Assembly (NCBI GenBank): GCA_951804985.1
Contig: OX638132.1
Span: forward strand, 92,074,696-92,138,695
Direction: 5' to 3'
Source: Dryomyza anilis
Lineage: Eukaryota; Arthropoda; Insecta; Diptera; Dryomyzidae
Length of the DNA stretch: 64,000 nucleotides
Position 1 is the first letter of the stretch; each line of letters starts with the position of its first letter. The notes beneath the pieces were generated by a model that saw nothing but the letters and a program-made list of their open reading frames with translations, did not search any database and was not told the origin of the DNA. Position numbers and translations under genes: made by a program. Below are positions 35,041 to 45,649 of this stretch, one piece after another.

Positions 35041-36944
35041 TAAATCCAAAATGAACAATGTGAAAAATATCGCATTTGAAAATATAAAAAGTCTGGAAAA
35101 TGAAGGTTGAAAAAAAAACAGTTGAAAAATACAACACTTCAACTTATTTGTCTGTTAAATTTCACATTTATTTTCAAATAGCACATTTTTCACTTTATTC
35201 ATTGTCTTAAATGTTCTTTAGACAAAACTACATCGTGGTTTTTCACTACTTGCGTGAATTGCGCGTTATGAAATGAATATGCAATATTAATCACAATTTA
35301 TGAATAATTATTTATATTTTCGTCTGTTATGATTAATAATTATATATGTAAAATTTATGAATCCTATTCAAAATAAATATATGATGATTTAGAGTTTTTT
35401 TATGCATGATCTGTGCACATTTTTTAGTGTAATACATAATTTATGAATATAACTCATAAATAAGAAAATTAGTAAAATTTATTTTTTATGAACATTTTAT
35501 TCATAAATCATCAATAAACTATTTTCTGCGTTCATAGTACGGTTGTAAAATTGCACTATACTAATGTTAATACTGATGTAAAACTTGCTTTCGGTGATGT
35601 AAAACTTTTCATCAACATTGATAAAAAAAAACTACAAACTACTGATGTAGTATAAATAATATGAATAAATTGTCATCAAAGTTTATATAAAATCACATAA
35701 TATTAATGTTAAAATGCTAATATTCATATTTTTGCTATATTCGTAAGGGTTGCATTATCCATAAAACTGATGAACAAATTCATAACCGTGATGTACAATT
35801 AATACGTCTGCGCTCAAGCATTAAGCAAAACATACAAAATATTACTACGTGTGAACGTTAGATCTAAGTGTGTAAATAGTACCTAATTGTAAATTACAGC
35901 ATTTGATGTATTCAGCAAAAAGTGAAATAGAAAAAAGAAAAAGAAAAACAAAAATATAAAATATATATATAGAAAAAAAGAATAATAAAAAAGGTAATAA
36001 AACCACAGAGTCTTTAAAATGGTAAATGTTCAATTGTTGGTTTACAGCGCAAAGTTTAAAGTAAGTTAAGCAAATATTTTTTAGTTAAAAACACGAATAA
36101 ATGCATTTTATAAAAATATAAATATGAATATTTTGTTAGACAAGTTGAGTGAACTTAATTTATTAAATTTAAATAAATAAAAATGAATATTTACACATAA
36201 GAAATACGTATGCAGAGTGACTAAAACTCAAAAAATAAAATGCAAATGAAAAAAAAAAGAATACTACAAACCAAAAATCAAAAACAAACTTAACTTAATT
36301 ACAGGAAAAAAAAAACCAAATAATGCAGATGTAAAATCTATGCAAAATAATCAAAATAACAGAATAGTTTGAATTGCCATGTTTACTGTACTAAAAAATA
36401 AAATAAAAATTAAATAATTAAAATTATAATAATAACAATAAAAATAAAAATATGCGAAAGCCTAACTATACCAAATAAGAAACCAATAAATATTAAAAAA
36501 AAATTATATAGATAAATAATTATGCATAAGTACATTTATAAAAAAAACACACACACACAATTATTACCCGAAAAATAGTCATATGGCGGGGGCGGTGGTG
36601 AAATTTTTTATTTTGGATATTTGGCCAAATCCAGTGTAATCGCCACTGCCCGCAGCATCATGTTGGCATTAATAAATGAAATTAATTATATTTAAACAAA
36701 TGCGTTTTTATTTTACAATATTATGTAGCCTTTTTTCAGTGTATCTATACAAACTTCCATAAAATTGATGCTATTTTTATAACCACCGATATATTTAAAA
36801 TTGAATTTATTTTAAATTAAAGGGAATTTATCTTTTTTTTATTTTATATCGTAAATTAAAATATTTAATACGAATTATTTTTTATTTATTTTATTATTTA
36901 TATTATTTTATTTTTATATATTTTATTATTTAAAAAGTATATAA
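35041..36944. other. A-rich, AT-rich stretch, no gene seen
   Basis: Contains TTCATAAAT-type MITE debris (35260-35540), a run of A-rich sequence with many AATAAA words (35900-36560), a CA microsatellite (36548-36560) and a short GC patch near 36585-36660. Could include distal 3'UTR of beat. No coding evidence. Confidence 0.4.
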
Positions 36945-37799
36945 CCAGTGGGGAACGTTAGATAACATGGCAAATTTTAAAGTAGGTGTTATTATGATAG
37001 TTAGGATTATCAAAATTATAGTCGGTCTAAGCCGACTATAAATACCCTACACATATGTGTGGTTACCAGTCAAAGTGGTATATAGGTCACAAGGGTATAC
37101 GAATCCTGAAAATAACTACAAACTTTCAATCGCTGAAGAATTTCCATTCATTTGATACCCATATTTAACGAGTTGGGAAAGTTCGATCACATGGGTAAGT
37201 TCGGTCACATGGGGCGGATTTTTATAGTCGGTCGGGCCCGACTATGGAATACCACCTTTGGTGGAGATATTAATGAGGAATATTTAATTGTATACCTTAA
37301 TTTTAAATTTTTAATTATGCTGGAGGTTCAGCATAATCCACCCTCAGAATATTATTCATATATCAGAAATTTACGTCTTATATCCCCATAAATTAAAAAA
37401 ATTATATAAAGTATAAAAAACTAAAAAAAAATTTTGAAAGGCTAATATTTCATAGATTTGATTTTAATAATTTACGGATCAAATTTCCACTATGAAAACC
37501 CGGGAAATAATGAAAAAAAAAAGTGGGCGGATCACGCCCATTTTTGGACCACATATTTTTAGGTGAATTCTAACAATTCATTTTAAATTTTATAACTATA
37601 CCTTAAATACTTTTCGAGTAATTAGTTTCGAAAGAGTTATATAAAAGTGACTTGTATGGGAGGTGGGCGTGTCCGTTGACCGATTTGGCTCATTTTCAAA
37701 CTCAGTCTCTACTTTTGGCTAAAATATATTGAGACTAAATTTCATCGCATTCTGATCAGTATTTCTCAAGTTATTCTGTATTCGGACAGCAAGACAGCA

Positions 37800-37839
<40 letters not shown>

Positions 37840-38429
37840 GGACATGGCTAAGGGGCGTTACAATGTATGCACAAAGTTAATATACCCTGTACCTCATAGG
37901 TGTAGGTTATAAAAATGGGTAGGTGTACCGAATTTCGATTTTTTTTTTGTAACCACAAGTCGTTTCGCCGGAAAACATTATTTTCATGTGTTTGAGCATG
38001 AGTCAATATATATTTGACCAAAAAAAGTGTACCTAAGCACGTATACAGTAATATTGATCTGTAGATATTCATTTTATATGAGGTATTTGAACATAAATGG
38101 TCGGTTCTCAGGTCACAATAGACCGATCATGCCAATTTTCTTGTTCAGACAGCTTAGATATATAAGTAATCTAAAAGTTTCATTGTTCTATCTCCTCTAC
38201 TTTTTCTGTAATCGTGATTTCAACAGACAGACAGAGGGACAGACGGACAAACGGACAGACAGACAGAGGGACAGACAGACGACAGACAGACGGACACCGC
38301 TAAATCGACTCAGGAGGTCATGCTGATCAAGAATATACATACTTTTCAATACCGGAGATGCTTCCTTCTGGGTGTAACAAAGAGCGTATCAAACTGAATA
38401 TACCCTTTCACTCTTAGTGTAGGGTATAA
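36945..38429 (+). mobile_element. Helentron/DINE-1-like element, copy C, split by a nested relative
   Basis: The outer element runs 36945-37168 and 37913-38429 (741 bases once the insert is removed), matching copy B along its length. It starts AGTGGGGAACGTTAGATAAC, has the hairpin TATAGTCGG..CCGACTATA at 37017-37040, the GACA/GACG microsatellite (38222-38300), CTTCCTTCTGGGTGTAACAA and the end GTGTAGGGTATAA. Non-coding. Confidence 0.85.
37169..37912 (+). mobile_element. Nested Helentron/DINE-like element of a second subfamily
   Basis: The insert starts CGAGTTGGGAAAGTTCGATC and carries a 5'-side hairpin (ATAGTCGG, loop TCGGGC, CCGACTAT; 37224-37245), a CAGA microsatellite (37808-37840) and the end TAGGTTATAA. 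Copy A gives the uninterrupted target, CCATATTTAAAAATGGGTAG. The insertion leaves CATATTTAA on one side and AAATGGG on the other, so no target duplication was made, as expected for Helitron-type insertion. A decayed relative lies at 50393-50560. Confidence 0.85.
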
Positions 38430-38975
38430 AAATAGAACACATTTAGGCGGACAAGAATGAGGCGTACATTCTTTCTAGTGAAATTTAGTCCATGAACAAC
38501 TCTTCCCCGAAGAATTCTACCCTGGCTAACTCTTCACCAAGCAATACTACCCTGATAGAATTCTACACCGATTTAAAACTCTGCCTAGTCAAGTCTTCCC
38601 AGATAAAATTCCCCTGCAAGACATTTATTTCACGAACAATACATTCATTAATAATTATTTTTCTTATTTTTCCCAATAATTTTTTGAAAGAATTATCTTG
38701 AGAAAACTTGAAGTTGAAAAAAAAAATTGTAAAATATGAATTGCCTCGAGAAATAATTGTCATAGAAAAAAAACTGTCTTGAGCAAGAATTATTTCAAAG
38801 GCTGGATCGTCCCACAAGAATTGTCGGTGGGAAGTATTGTTCAGGAACTAATTTCTGGGAAAGAATTTAAAAAAGTAAAACATCGAGACAGAGACAATTC
38901 ACACATTAGACCTTTCCTTTCCGAAAATTTCTTCACTGAGACAATTGTTTTTGAAGAACTCATTCCGGGGACAAT

Positions 38976-39272
38976 ATAATAATAATAGTTTGGGACTACA
39001 GTTCTATAAGAACTTAGGCCGAGCTCTCTCACCATTTTAAGCTGTGCGTGCTATATTTGTACTCAAAGTGGTGGGACCTACAGTTTATTGCCGATTCCGA
39101 ACGTCGGGTGAGAGCTTTTCATAGGCAATGTTTTACTCTCGTAGGTTTGCCATTTACTGCTGAGAGGTAGCGCGGTATAGAAAAATGTTTCTATGAAAAG
39201 ATGTTGTTAGCCCCAGTCCAAGCTTGAACCGGGGACCTTTCGGCTCGCAGTCCAACGCACTAACCACTGAGC
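38976..39272 (-). mobile_element. tRNA-derived SINE with perfect 13-bp target duplication
   Basis: The direct repeat TTCCGGGGACAAT at 38963-38975 and 39273-39285 flanks the element exactly. On the minus strand it begins with a tRNA-like head: GCTCAGTGGTTAGTGCG (box A region), then GACTGCGAGCCGAAAGGTCC, then box B CCGGTTCAAGC. A body with AAACTGTAGGTCCCACCAC follows, and it ends in a TATTATTATTAT tail. A near-full copy lies at 50622-50902 and a 3' fragment at 50146-50247. Confidence 0.92.
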
Positions 39273-39696
39273 TTCCGGGGACAATCCTTCCCATTAAATC
39301 ACTATATTTTAAAATAATATTTTACTCGCTGTTTCACAGATCGAAATTCTTTAGAAAAAAAATAATTAATGAAATTAATGCTCGTTACATATTTTTGTTA
39401 TTTTTCCCAATCATTTTGGCGAAAACCTAAAGTTCGAAAAAAAATTGTAGAGTATGATTTGGCTCGGGAAAAGATTTTTTTGTATAATGGAAAATAACCG
39501 TCTTGAGCAAGAATTATCTCAAAAGCTGTATCGTCCCACAACAATTGTCGTTGGGAAGAATTGTTCAGGAACCAATTGCTGGGAAAGAATTTATAAAAGT
39601 AAAACATCAATTTCTTCTCCGAGTCAGTTGTTTTTAAAGAACTCATTCTGGGTTTAATTTATTCTATTAAATCCCTATATTTTAAAATAATATTTT

Positions 39697-40028
39697 ACTC
39701 GATCCCAACCAACCAAACGATATTTTTACGATATCGAAACGATATCGTTTATATGCCGAAATTATCGGTTTCGATAATCTAAAATGATACGAGAATGATA
39801 GGGTTTTCGATAAAAACGAACCCATTAATAACCATATCGTTATTTTTTGTCGATATAGATATCGAAAAAGTATTTATATTCGATAAACAAATTTAATTTT
39901 TTCAGAAAATTTTCTTTTTTCACAATAATTTCAAAAAACATAGAACATAATTTACAAGTATTTTGAGTTTCATATCGTAAATTAATCTTCATTTTATCGA
40001 ATTCAAAAATTATCGTCAAATGGATTGT
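39697..40028. repeat. AT-rich palindromic insert with CGATATCG motifs
   Basis: Interrupts the third unit of the triplication between TTTTACTCG and TGTTTCACAGATCG, which are contiguous in unit 2. It contains clustered ACGATATCG / CGATATCGTT and TTATCGAAA motifs in both orientations, reminiscent of subterminal repeats of a small DNA transposon. No clear target duplication. Confidence 0.55.
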
Positions 40029-40495
40029 AGGGATGTTTCACAGATCGAAATACTTTAGAAAAATAATTATTAATCAAATGAATGCTCATTACAAATTATT
40101 GTTATATTTTCCAATAATTTTTGGGGAAACTTGTCTTTGCAAAAATTGTGTAGGATTAATTGGAAGTATTGTCTGGGGAGGATTTGGCTTTGAAATGTAT
40201 AATTCGGGACAAAAACTGTCTCGATAAAGAATAGTCTCAGGCGTTAAATGTCCCAGATTGTTTTGTCAGTTCCGAATTGTTTTGGGAAGTATTGTCTGGG
40301 GAGTAGTTGGCTCAGAAATGTATAATTCGGGACAAAAACTTACTCGATGAAGAATAGTCTCGGGCGCTGAATTGTATGGCAATATTTGTCTCTACAAAAC
40401 TTTTGTCCAGAAAATAATTATCAGCTCAGAATTTTAATATTCCGTCCGTTACCCAAATTTCCCCCGCACTCAATAATAAAAATGATTTGATTGCG

Positions 40496-40521
40496 TTTAT
40501 TACTTCGTTATTCGTTTTATT
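40496..40521 (-). terminator. Poly(A) signals of Lsp2
   Basis: Two AATAAA hexamers on the minus strand, at 40516-40521 and 40496-40501, lie 72 and 92 bases after the stop codon. They imply a short 3'UTR of roughly 90-130 bases. Confidence 0.8.
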
Positions 40522-40592
40522 TCTTCGTAAATATCGTTAAACATTAAATGACTGGATTGTACGCAAAACTAAACGCAAAAAGCTGCTATAAC

Positions 40593-42698
40593 TTAAACCA
40601 CATTGGTGTGATCGGCCTTGTGGAAGATCTTGACATCGGTGAATTTGAAGTTCTCCACATCGAAGTAGTAGTCGTGCTTCACTGGACGATTGAAGGGGAA
40701 ACCGAATGGCAGAGTGTCCACGAATTTGGCACCTGAACCAACACCGCACGACACAATGGGATCGAAGCCGGTGTATTGCTTTACTGTGGGCTCATGGAAT
40801 GGATAGACCATGAAGAAGAACTGATAGGTCATACCGCCCTTCTTGCCGCGTGGCAACATGATTCTCTGTGGTACACCGCAGTGAGCTTCCAGCTGGTTGA
40901 GTGGGAAGGTGTAGTCGTTGGTGTTGGTGGCATCCATGACCTTCTGGTACAGCTCCAAGTAGGTGGTGCGATCGTTGACGTACCAGGTGAAATCGTTCGA
41001 ATTGCGCTTAATGGTATTAGCGCCCTCAACCAGATCAACAACGAAGTGATCCAACTCAAAGAAGTTCATGTAGTTGTGCTCCAAGTGCATAACCTTACCG
41101 TTCTCGTCGTACTTGGGACCCACGAAGATCTTAACGATGGCCTGTTGTTGCTTGTCAGCGGTGACGTCCAGTGAGAATTCGAAGGGCTTGTGGTTCAGAC
41201 GCTGTTGACGTGCCTTGATCACATAGCTGTGGCCATCCAAGTGCGAGTTGCGACCGAACTTCAGCAGATCGTCGTGTGTCTCCTCGGGTATGACTTCGAC
41301 GTTGACGGCATTGCTGATGTCAGCATCAAAGTACTCGAAGAAGGTGAACAGACTCTCGGGCATATGCACGGTATTGATTTTCACACCATCGAAAACAAAG
41401 TCCTTCTTGGTGTATTCGGGATAGGTCTCCATCAAGCGCCAGTAGTAGGTCAGAATTTCCTTGTACATTTCGAAGAAGAGTGGGTCGCGCACGGAGGTCT
41501 CGTAGTGCATGAAAGTGTTGGGCAGTGTCTCGTGGTATTTGCCATAAGGACGACCCTCGTTCACGATGTAGCGATAGTATTTGTCGAGGCTGCCATAGAA
41601 CTGCTTGTCAATGCTGTCCTTGTTACCCTGGATGAGGTTACCCAAAATCTCAACCGCTTCCAAATGATCCTTGGTGTTCTTGTCAATGAAATCAACGATG
41701 CGCTTGCCGTAGACCTCTACGTTCTTGATGTACTCGTAGTTCTCGGGATAGTAGAAGCTATAGTGATTGTCACGGTTGGGGAAACTGACGCCTGGATAAT
41801 AGTGCAGTCCACTGAAGTAGCCACTGTCGACGGTCTCGTACATATTGAACACTGGTACCTCTCCCAAGTCGTGCGACAGACGCTCCAAGTAGTAACGGGC
41901 CAACAATTGCCAATGCACGTACATGTAGAACTCACCACGACGATCCTTTTTGAGCTCGTGGCCGACGGGGCCCTGACTCCAGTAGGGATAATCGATGTTG
42001 AAGTAGTAGTAGAAGGAGTTCAAACCAATATCTTCGAGGAAGTAGGCCAAGTTATGGTCGTAGTTGATGTCGCCATACACATTCGAGTAGTTAGACTTGA
42101 TGACCACATTGTAGATGTTGTCCAGTTTCTTCACATTATGGAAGTTGTGCATTCTGTGTTTCTCGGCCAGCTCCACAGTCTCGGCATCAAAGAAGAACCA
42201 AGGGTGAATCTCATAGATGGCAGGCAGCACAATACCCTTCAGATCGTCACGGAACAGGCTTGCGACCGTCATTGAGTAGATGAACAGCTGCTTGTTGCAG
42301 TGCACACGTGCCCAAAATACGGCGTGTGTGAAAGTGGTCCAGTCCTTAGCGAAGTACAGCAATTGAGTAAGACCCTTTGCATACTCCTCATGACGGTCGT
42401 ACATGACGGAGAACACCTCATCGTCGAGCATTGGTTTGTGCTGCCACAGTTCAAAGAAATGCTTTACTAGCTCGACGTTGTTGTAGTCTTCGACATGTTC
42501 CCATGGCTTGTAGTCGTAGAATGTATGGTCGTATTTGGTCACAAACACGTCATCCTGATAGATGTGTTGGAATATTTCGAGTATAAATTTTTGTTTGACC
42601 AGAAAATCCTTGTCTGCCTCTTTGGAAACAACGTTCTTAGAGGACACACAAGAGACCAAAGCCAAGGCTATAAGCGCAACTACCGTGTACGACTTCAT
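40593..42698 (-). CDS. Lsp2: Larval serum protein 2 (hexamerin storage protein)
   Basis: Lsp2 is a fat-body protein secreted into larval haemolymph, assembled as a hexamer and stored as an amino-acid reserve for metamorphosis. The frame is intact, single-exon, 701 codons, equal to the usual Lsp2 length. Residues 1-20 form a signal peptide (MKSYTVVALIALALVSCVSS). The three hemocyanin-type domains follow: N about 30-155, M about 160-430, C about 440-695. Family landmarks are DFLVKQKFILEIFQHIYQDD (31-50), VHWQLLARYYLERLSHDLGE (261-280), RQQRLNHKPFEF (497-508), CGVPQRIMLPRGKKGG (607-622) and CGVGSGAKFVDTLPFGFPFN (651-670). The copper-ligand His region is replaced by LNSFYYYFNIDYPYW (226-240), as in non-respiratory hexamerins. 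NYS at 203 may be glycosylated. Tyr and Phe are visibly abundant. The start is fixed by the signal peptide, the CTCAACATG context and a TATA box 36 bases upstream. Nearest coding neighbour is beat, 8.9 kb away. Confidence 0.98.
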   Translation of the reverse strand: MKSYTVVALIALALVSCVSSKNVVSKEADKDFLVKQKFILEIFQHIYQDDVFVTKYDHTFYDYKPWEHVEDYNNVELVKHFFELWQHKPMLDDEVFSVMYDRHEEYAKGLTQLLYFAKDWTTFTHAVFWARVHCNKQLFIYSMTVASLFRDDLKGIVLPAIYEIHPWFFFDAETVELAEKHRMHNFHNVKKLDNIYNVVIKSNYSNVYGDINYDHNLAYFLEDIGLNSFYYYFNIDYPYWSQGPVGHELKKDRRGEFYMYVHWQLLARYYLERLSHDLGEVPVFNMYETVDSGYFSGLHYYPGVSFPNRDNHYSFYYPENYEYIKNVEVYGKRIVDFIDKNTKDHLEAVEILGNLIQGNKDSIDKQFYGSLDKYYRYIVNEGRPYGKYHETLPNTFMHYETSVRDPLFFEMYKEILTYYWRLMETYPEYTKKDFVFDGVKINTVHMPESLFTFFEYFDADISNAVNVEVIPEETHDDLLKFGRNSHLDGHSYVIKARQQRLNHKPFEFSLDVTADKQQQAIVKIFVGPKYDENGKVMHLEHNYMNFFELDHFVVDLVEGANTIKRNSNDFTWYVNDRTTYLELYQKVMDATNTNDYTFPLNQLEAHCGVPQRIMLPRGKKGGMTYQFFFMVYPFHEPTVKQYTGFDPIVSCGVGSGAKFVDTLPFGFPFNRPVKHDYYFDVENFKFTDVKIFHKADHTNVV

Positions 42699-42733
42699 GT
42701 TGAGAAATCATACCAATTGCTACGGAGCCGATT

Positions 42734-42742
42734 CTATTTATA
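42734..42742 (-). promoter_or_regulatory. TATA box of Lsp2
   Basis: TATAAATAG on the minus strand, 36 bases from its proximal end to the ATG. Transcription would start near 42711, giving a 5'UTR of only some 10-20 bases. GATAAG motifs on the minus strand at 42781-42786 and 42895-42900 fit GATA-factor control of fat-body genes; this role is inferred. Confidence 0.8.
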
Positions 42743-42923
42743 CTGTCGCACCTATTCGCACACACAAGTGCCGCCGTGCCCTTATCAACATTTATGTAAA
42801 ACGGCTGGCATAGATGATCCGACGTGACCCCACAGAGCAACAGATGCTGTTTTCGCGAAGGTGCATTCAAGTTCGATTTCACTGTGAAAGTTGTCTTATC
42901 AGCGGCCTCTGAAATGCAATATT

Positions 42924-42932
42924 TATAAATAG
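42924..42932 (+). promoter_or_regulatory. Second TATAAATAG, opposite orientation
   Basis: The same nine bases as the Lsp2 TATA box occur on the plus strand 182 bases away, facing away from Lsp2. No supported gene follows downstream (only short frames up to 44 kb), so it may be fortuitous, an upstream antisense promoter or the relic of a divergent gene. Confidence 0.3.
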
Positions 42933-42942
42933 CACTTGTTTA

Positions 42943-44319
42943 CGTGGTGCTTGAGCTGCACTTGTCGACCGAAAAAATGCTTAAGTGCAAGAAATCTTTC
43001 CGTCGTCGCCAATAGAGATAACAGATTTGTTTCGATACTATAGAAAATATGAATTGTACTCCTATTATATTGAGTAATACTATGTTGTTACATTAAATAT
43101 ATTATAAACTAATGTAGTTCGACTCATTTTGAAGGGGTTTTCTTGCTTATTATAAATAATTTTTATATTTAAAATTAAAAGAAAACTTTCAAATACGTAG
43201 AACTGCAGAGCTGCACAATAAGGTGTTATCCTATTTTGAAATGAACACATTTAAACCTTGAAGATGTCCGCAAAGATGTACACAAGATAAAGTATACATT
43301 TTGTGAACATCTTCAACTTCAAAATTTTTGTCCGAGTCATTCAATTCTATGTATTTGTGTTTTAGTTTTCTTTAGAATGTGAAATACATAATTATTGAGT
43401 CCGATACAAAATTTATGGGTTTTTTTAGGAATATTTCGAGAAAATACAGATAAAAGGAATATTTGCGGAAGTGTGTAGCAGGTTGTCAATTTTTGTGGAA
43501 TTTTATTTGTAGATTCACGGAATAATTTGAGAACGGGCAGAAAACAGACAGCTTGTGATACAGACTCCTCATTTGAAACCAGATTCTTGCCAAAAACTTT
43601 GTCTGTGATGGGTATAATTTTAATATTAAAAGAAAAGAAAAATAACTTATTCAAATTTTTTCTAAAAGAGTTTTAAAAATGAAGTATATTACGATATTAG
43701 TTCTAAGGTTCCATTTCCCCATCCATTGCACATCAAGAAAATGAAAGTCATTCCACAGGCTTTATTTACTTTTGTTTTCTAGCTTTTTAGTTACGTTCAC
43801 CATATGTCCTGTAAATAATTCTACTATAAGATAATCCCAACTATTGAACGCATCAATCTGTTACCATAATCGAAGTCAATATATAGAGTAACAAATGCCC
43901 CAACTTCATATAACTTAACCCGATTGTTTTGCCAAATTGTTATTAAATGCAAATTGAAGGAGGCTTCTAAGACTGTGGTTAATGCTTTTCAGTTCACAGC
44001 AGCGACATAGTCAACAACAAATGTTGCAACATTGTAACTATTTACTTTAGTTGCTGCACTCAGCTGCAGAGGTCGCATTAGTCCAAGCAGCTGTGCATCC
44101 TTGCACCATTTACTGTACTTGGTCAGTGGCGTTACTTGGAATACTGGGAGACTTTGCCATATATAAAGAAATCTTATGTTTCTGAAATGAGAAAAATTGC
44201 CCGTTTAAACTACCCTGCCTGCCATTCGTTTCAAGACTGTTTCAAGATGTCGAGGAATTCATTCGATCTCGATTACAATTTCGTATCTATATTATATTAT
44301 AATTCGTTCTATGTTAGGT
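42943..44319. other. Lsp2 upstream region and flank, no gene seen
   Basis: Possible distal Lsp2 control sequence near 42950-43025 (includes GAGATAACAG). The remainder is AT-rich. A copy of the TTCCCGGCAT dispersed repeat lies at about 43490-43620 (ACAGACAGCTTGTGATACAG). GC rises a little at 43980-44130 without a reading frame. Confidence 0.45.
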
Positions 44320-45480
44320 TAAGTTAGGTTAGGTTAGTAGGGGGTTCTCTGAAGTTATATCAACAAATACCCACGGGGGCCTAGTGGTCCATTGTGTTCC
44401 CTTTTTATCTGTGTGGTAACTACAGTATGTTGACAACTGTTGGTGAGTTTATTCGAAACCATCTGATCTTCTTACAAACCCTAGCAGATCTTCAATTGGA
44501 ACTTCTACTATTTCTTCCAGTTCTCCAAAGAGACTGTTCCCCATGTACTGGAGTCGGCGCGTTTGGAGATTTGGACAATCGCATAGCAGATGTTCAATTG
44601 ATTCAACTTCCTCAAATTCATTGCAATTTTTGCAGTAGTCGGATGTCCAGTCTGTGCGCCATTATGCCGATTGCACAATATCCAGTCAGGACGCCGATGA
44701 GTATGCGGGTACCTTCTTTATTGTTATTTATCAGGCCTTTTGTTCTTTTTTCACTGGTGTATGACCAAAGACGACGTGAGATAATGCAGTCGTCTCTGGA
44801 TGACCTGTTTGCGGTTGTTTTTTCCGTCGTTTTAAGGTCAATATGTCTTCTTAGGAATCCCTATGGAATCCTGATCGAAGGACATGCATCCTCTATTCTA
44901 TGTGCAGAGCCCTGTTGCGCTAGCTCTTTGGCTTTTTCGTTCCCTTCTATATTGCTATGACCGGGAACCCAGCATATGGTTATCGCATGGGTTTGACTTA
45001 GTATGTTGAGTGATCGGCGACAGTTGAGTACTGTGCGAGGACGGCAGCTTGACTATCCACAGAGATTGTAATCTCCGATGGTTCCATGTCCTTGTTTGGA
45101 TGGTCTGTGCTGCTTTGTCTATCGCGAATATTTATGCTTGAAAGACACTGCAAGTTGTTTCTAGAATCCTGATTATCTAAGTCGAATCGCGTTCTTTGCT
45201 GCTGTACTCCGTATGAAGTCGTCTACTGGCAGAAGACTAAGCATGACCTCCATCCCTATTTGTGGAGTTGATTTCATTGCGCCTGTAATACTGGTGCATG
45301 CCAATCTTTGTACTTTTTTAATTTTCTTCCACCAAACAGTCTTACGATCCCTGTGTAAATCCAGTGGATTATTCTTGGTCTCATGCACCATCGTTTACCG
45401 ACAGTTTTCTTGCAAGAATAGAAAGCGCATAGTGCTTTTTCACTCTTTCTTCTGTGTTGCGTTTCCATTTCGTTCTAAGA
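44320..45480 (-). pseudogene. Decayed LINE: RT C-terminus, RNase H and 3' end
   Basis: The minus strand preserves the order of a non-LTR retrotransposon ORF2. First is the RT thumb region: FYSCKKTVGKRWCMRPRIIH, then WIYTGIVR, and in a shifted frame KVQRLACTSITGAMKSTPQI. Next, after damage, is the RNase H block ICWVPGHSNIEGNEKAKELA. A C-terminal piece follows that ends in a zinc-knuckle-like Cys/His stretch, ESIEHLLCDCPNLQTRRLQY. Frameshifts and at least one TAG (in IRIP*GFLRR) disable it. WVPGHS.IEGNEKA.ELA is the RNase H signature of LINE groups such as I, LOA and Jockey; the clade is not resolved. The 3' end runs into the tail CTAACCTAACCTAACTTAAC near 44315-44340. Confidence 0.85.
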
Positions 45481-45649
45481 TGGTTGTGACATCGAACCGA
45501 GATAATGAAGTTTATTCGAAACGAGAAAAAAAAAGTCTGGATCGAGATCGTATCGAATATCGAGAATGCCTTGAAAAACGTTGCGATATCGATGTGATAA
45601 ATATTTAAATATCATATCTTCTTCTTAAATTAGATTGTACGAATAATTT

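Larger units (their letters stand above)
38490..40445. repeat. Tandem triplication of a 15-bp-array element (unit about 370-440 bp)
   Basis: Three direct copies are recognisable from TTTTCCCAATAATTTTT (38671), its partner at 39407 and the third at 40111, and from the shared AAATAATATTTTACTCG (39317, 39685). Each unit ends in 15-bp arrays of the GAATTGTCCC type (38740-38975, 39455-39650, 40140-40440). Unit 1/2 is split by a SINE at 38976-39272, and unit 3 by an AT palindromic insert at 39697-40028. No coding sequence. Confidence 0.7.

Noticed and set aside
41190..42275. 361-codon open frame on the plus strand inside Lsp2
   Set aside because: It is the antisense shadow of a codon-biased gene, with no family resemblance and a low-complexity Val/His-rich translation.
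44310..44345. Telomeric TTAGG repeat
   Set aside because: Only about 25 bases, degenerate, located at a LINE end, and flies lack TTAGG telomeres.
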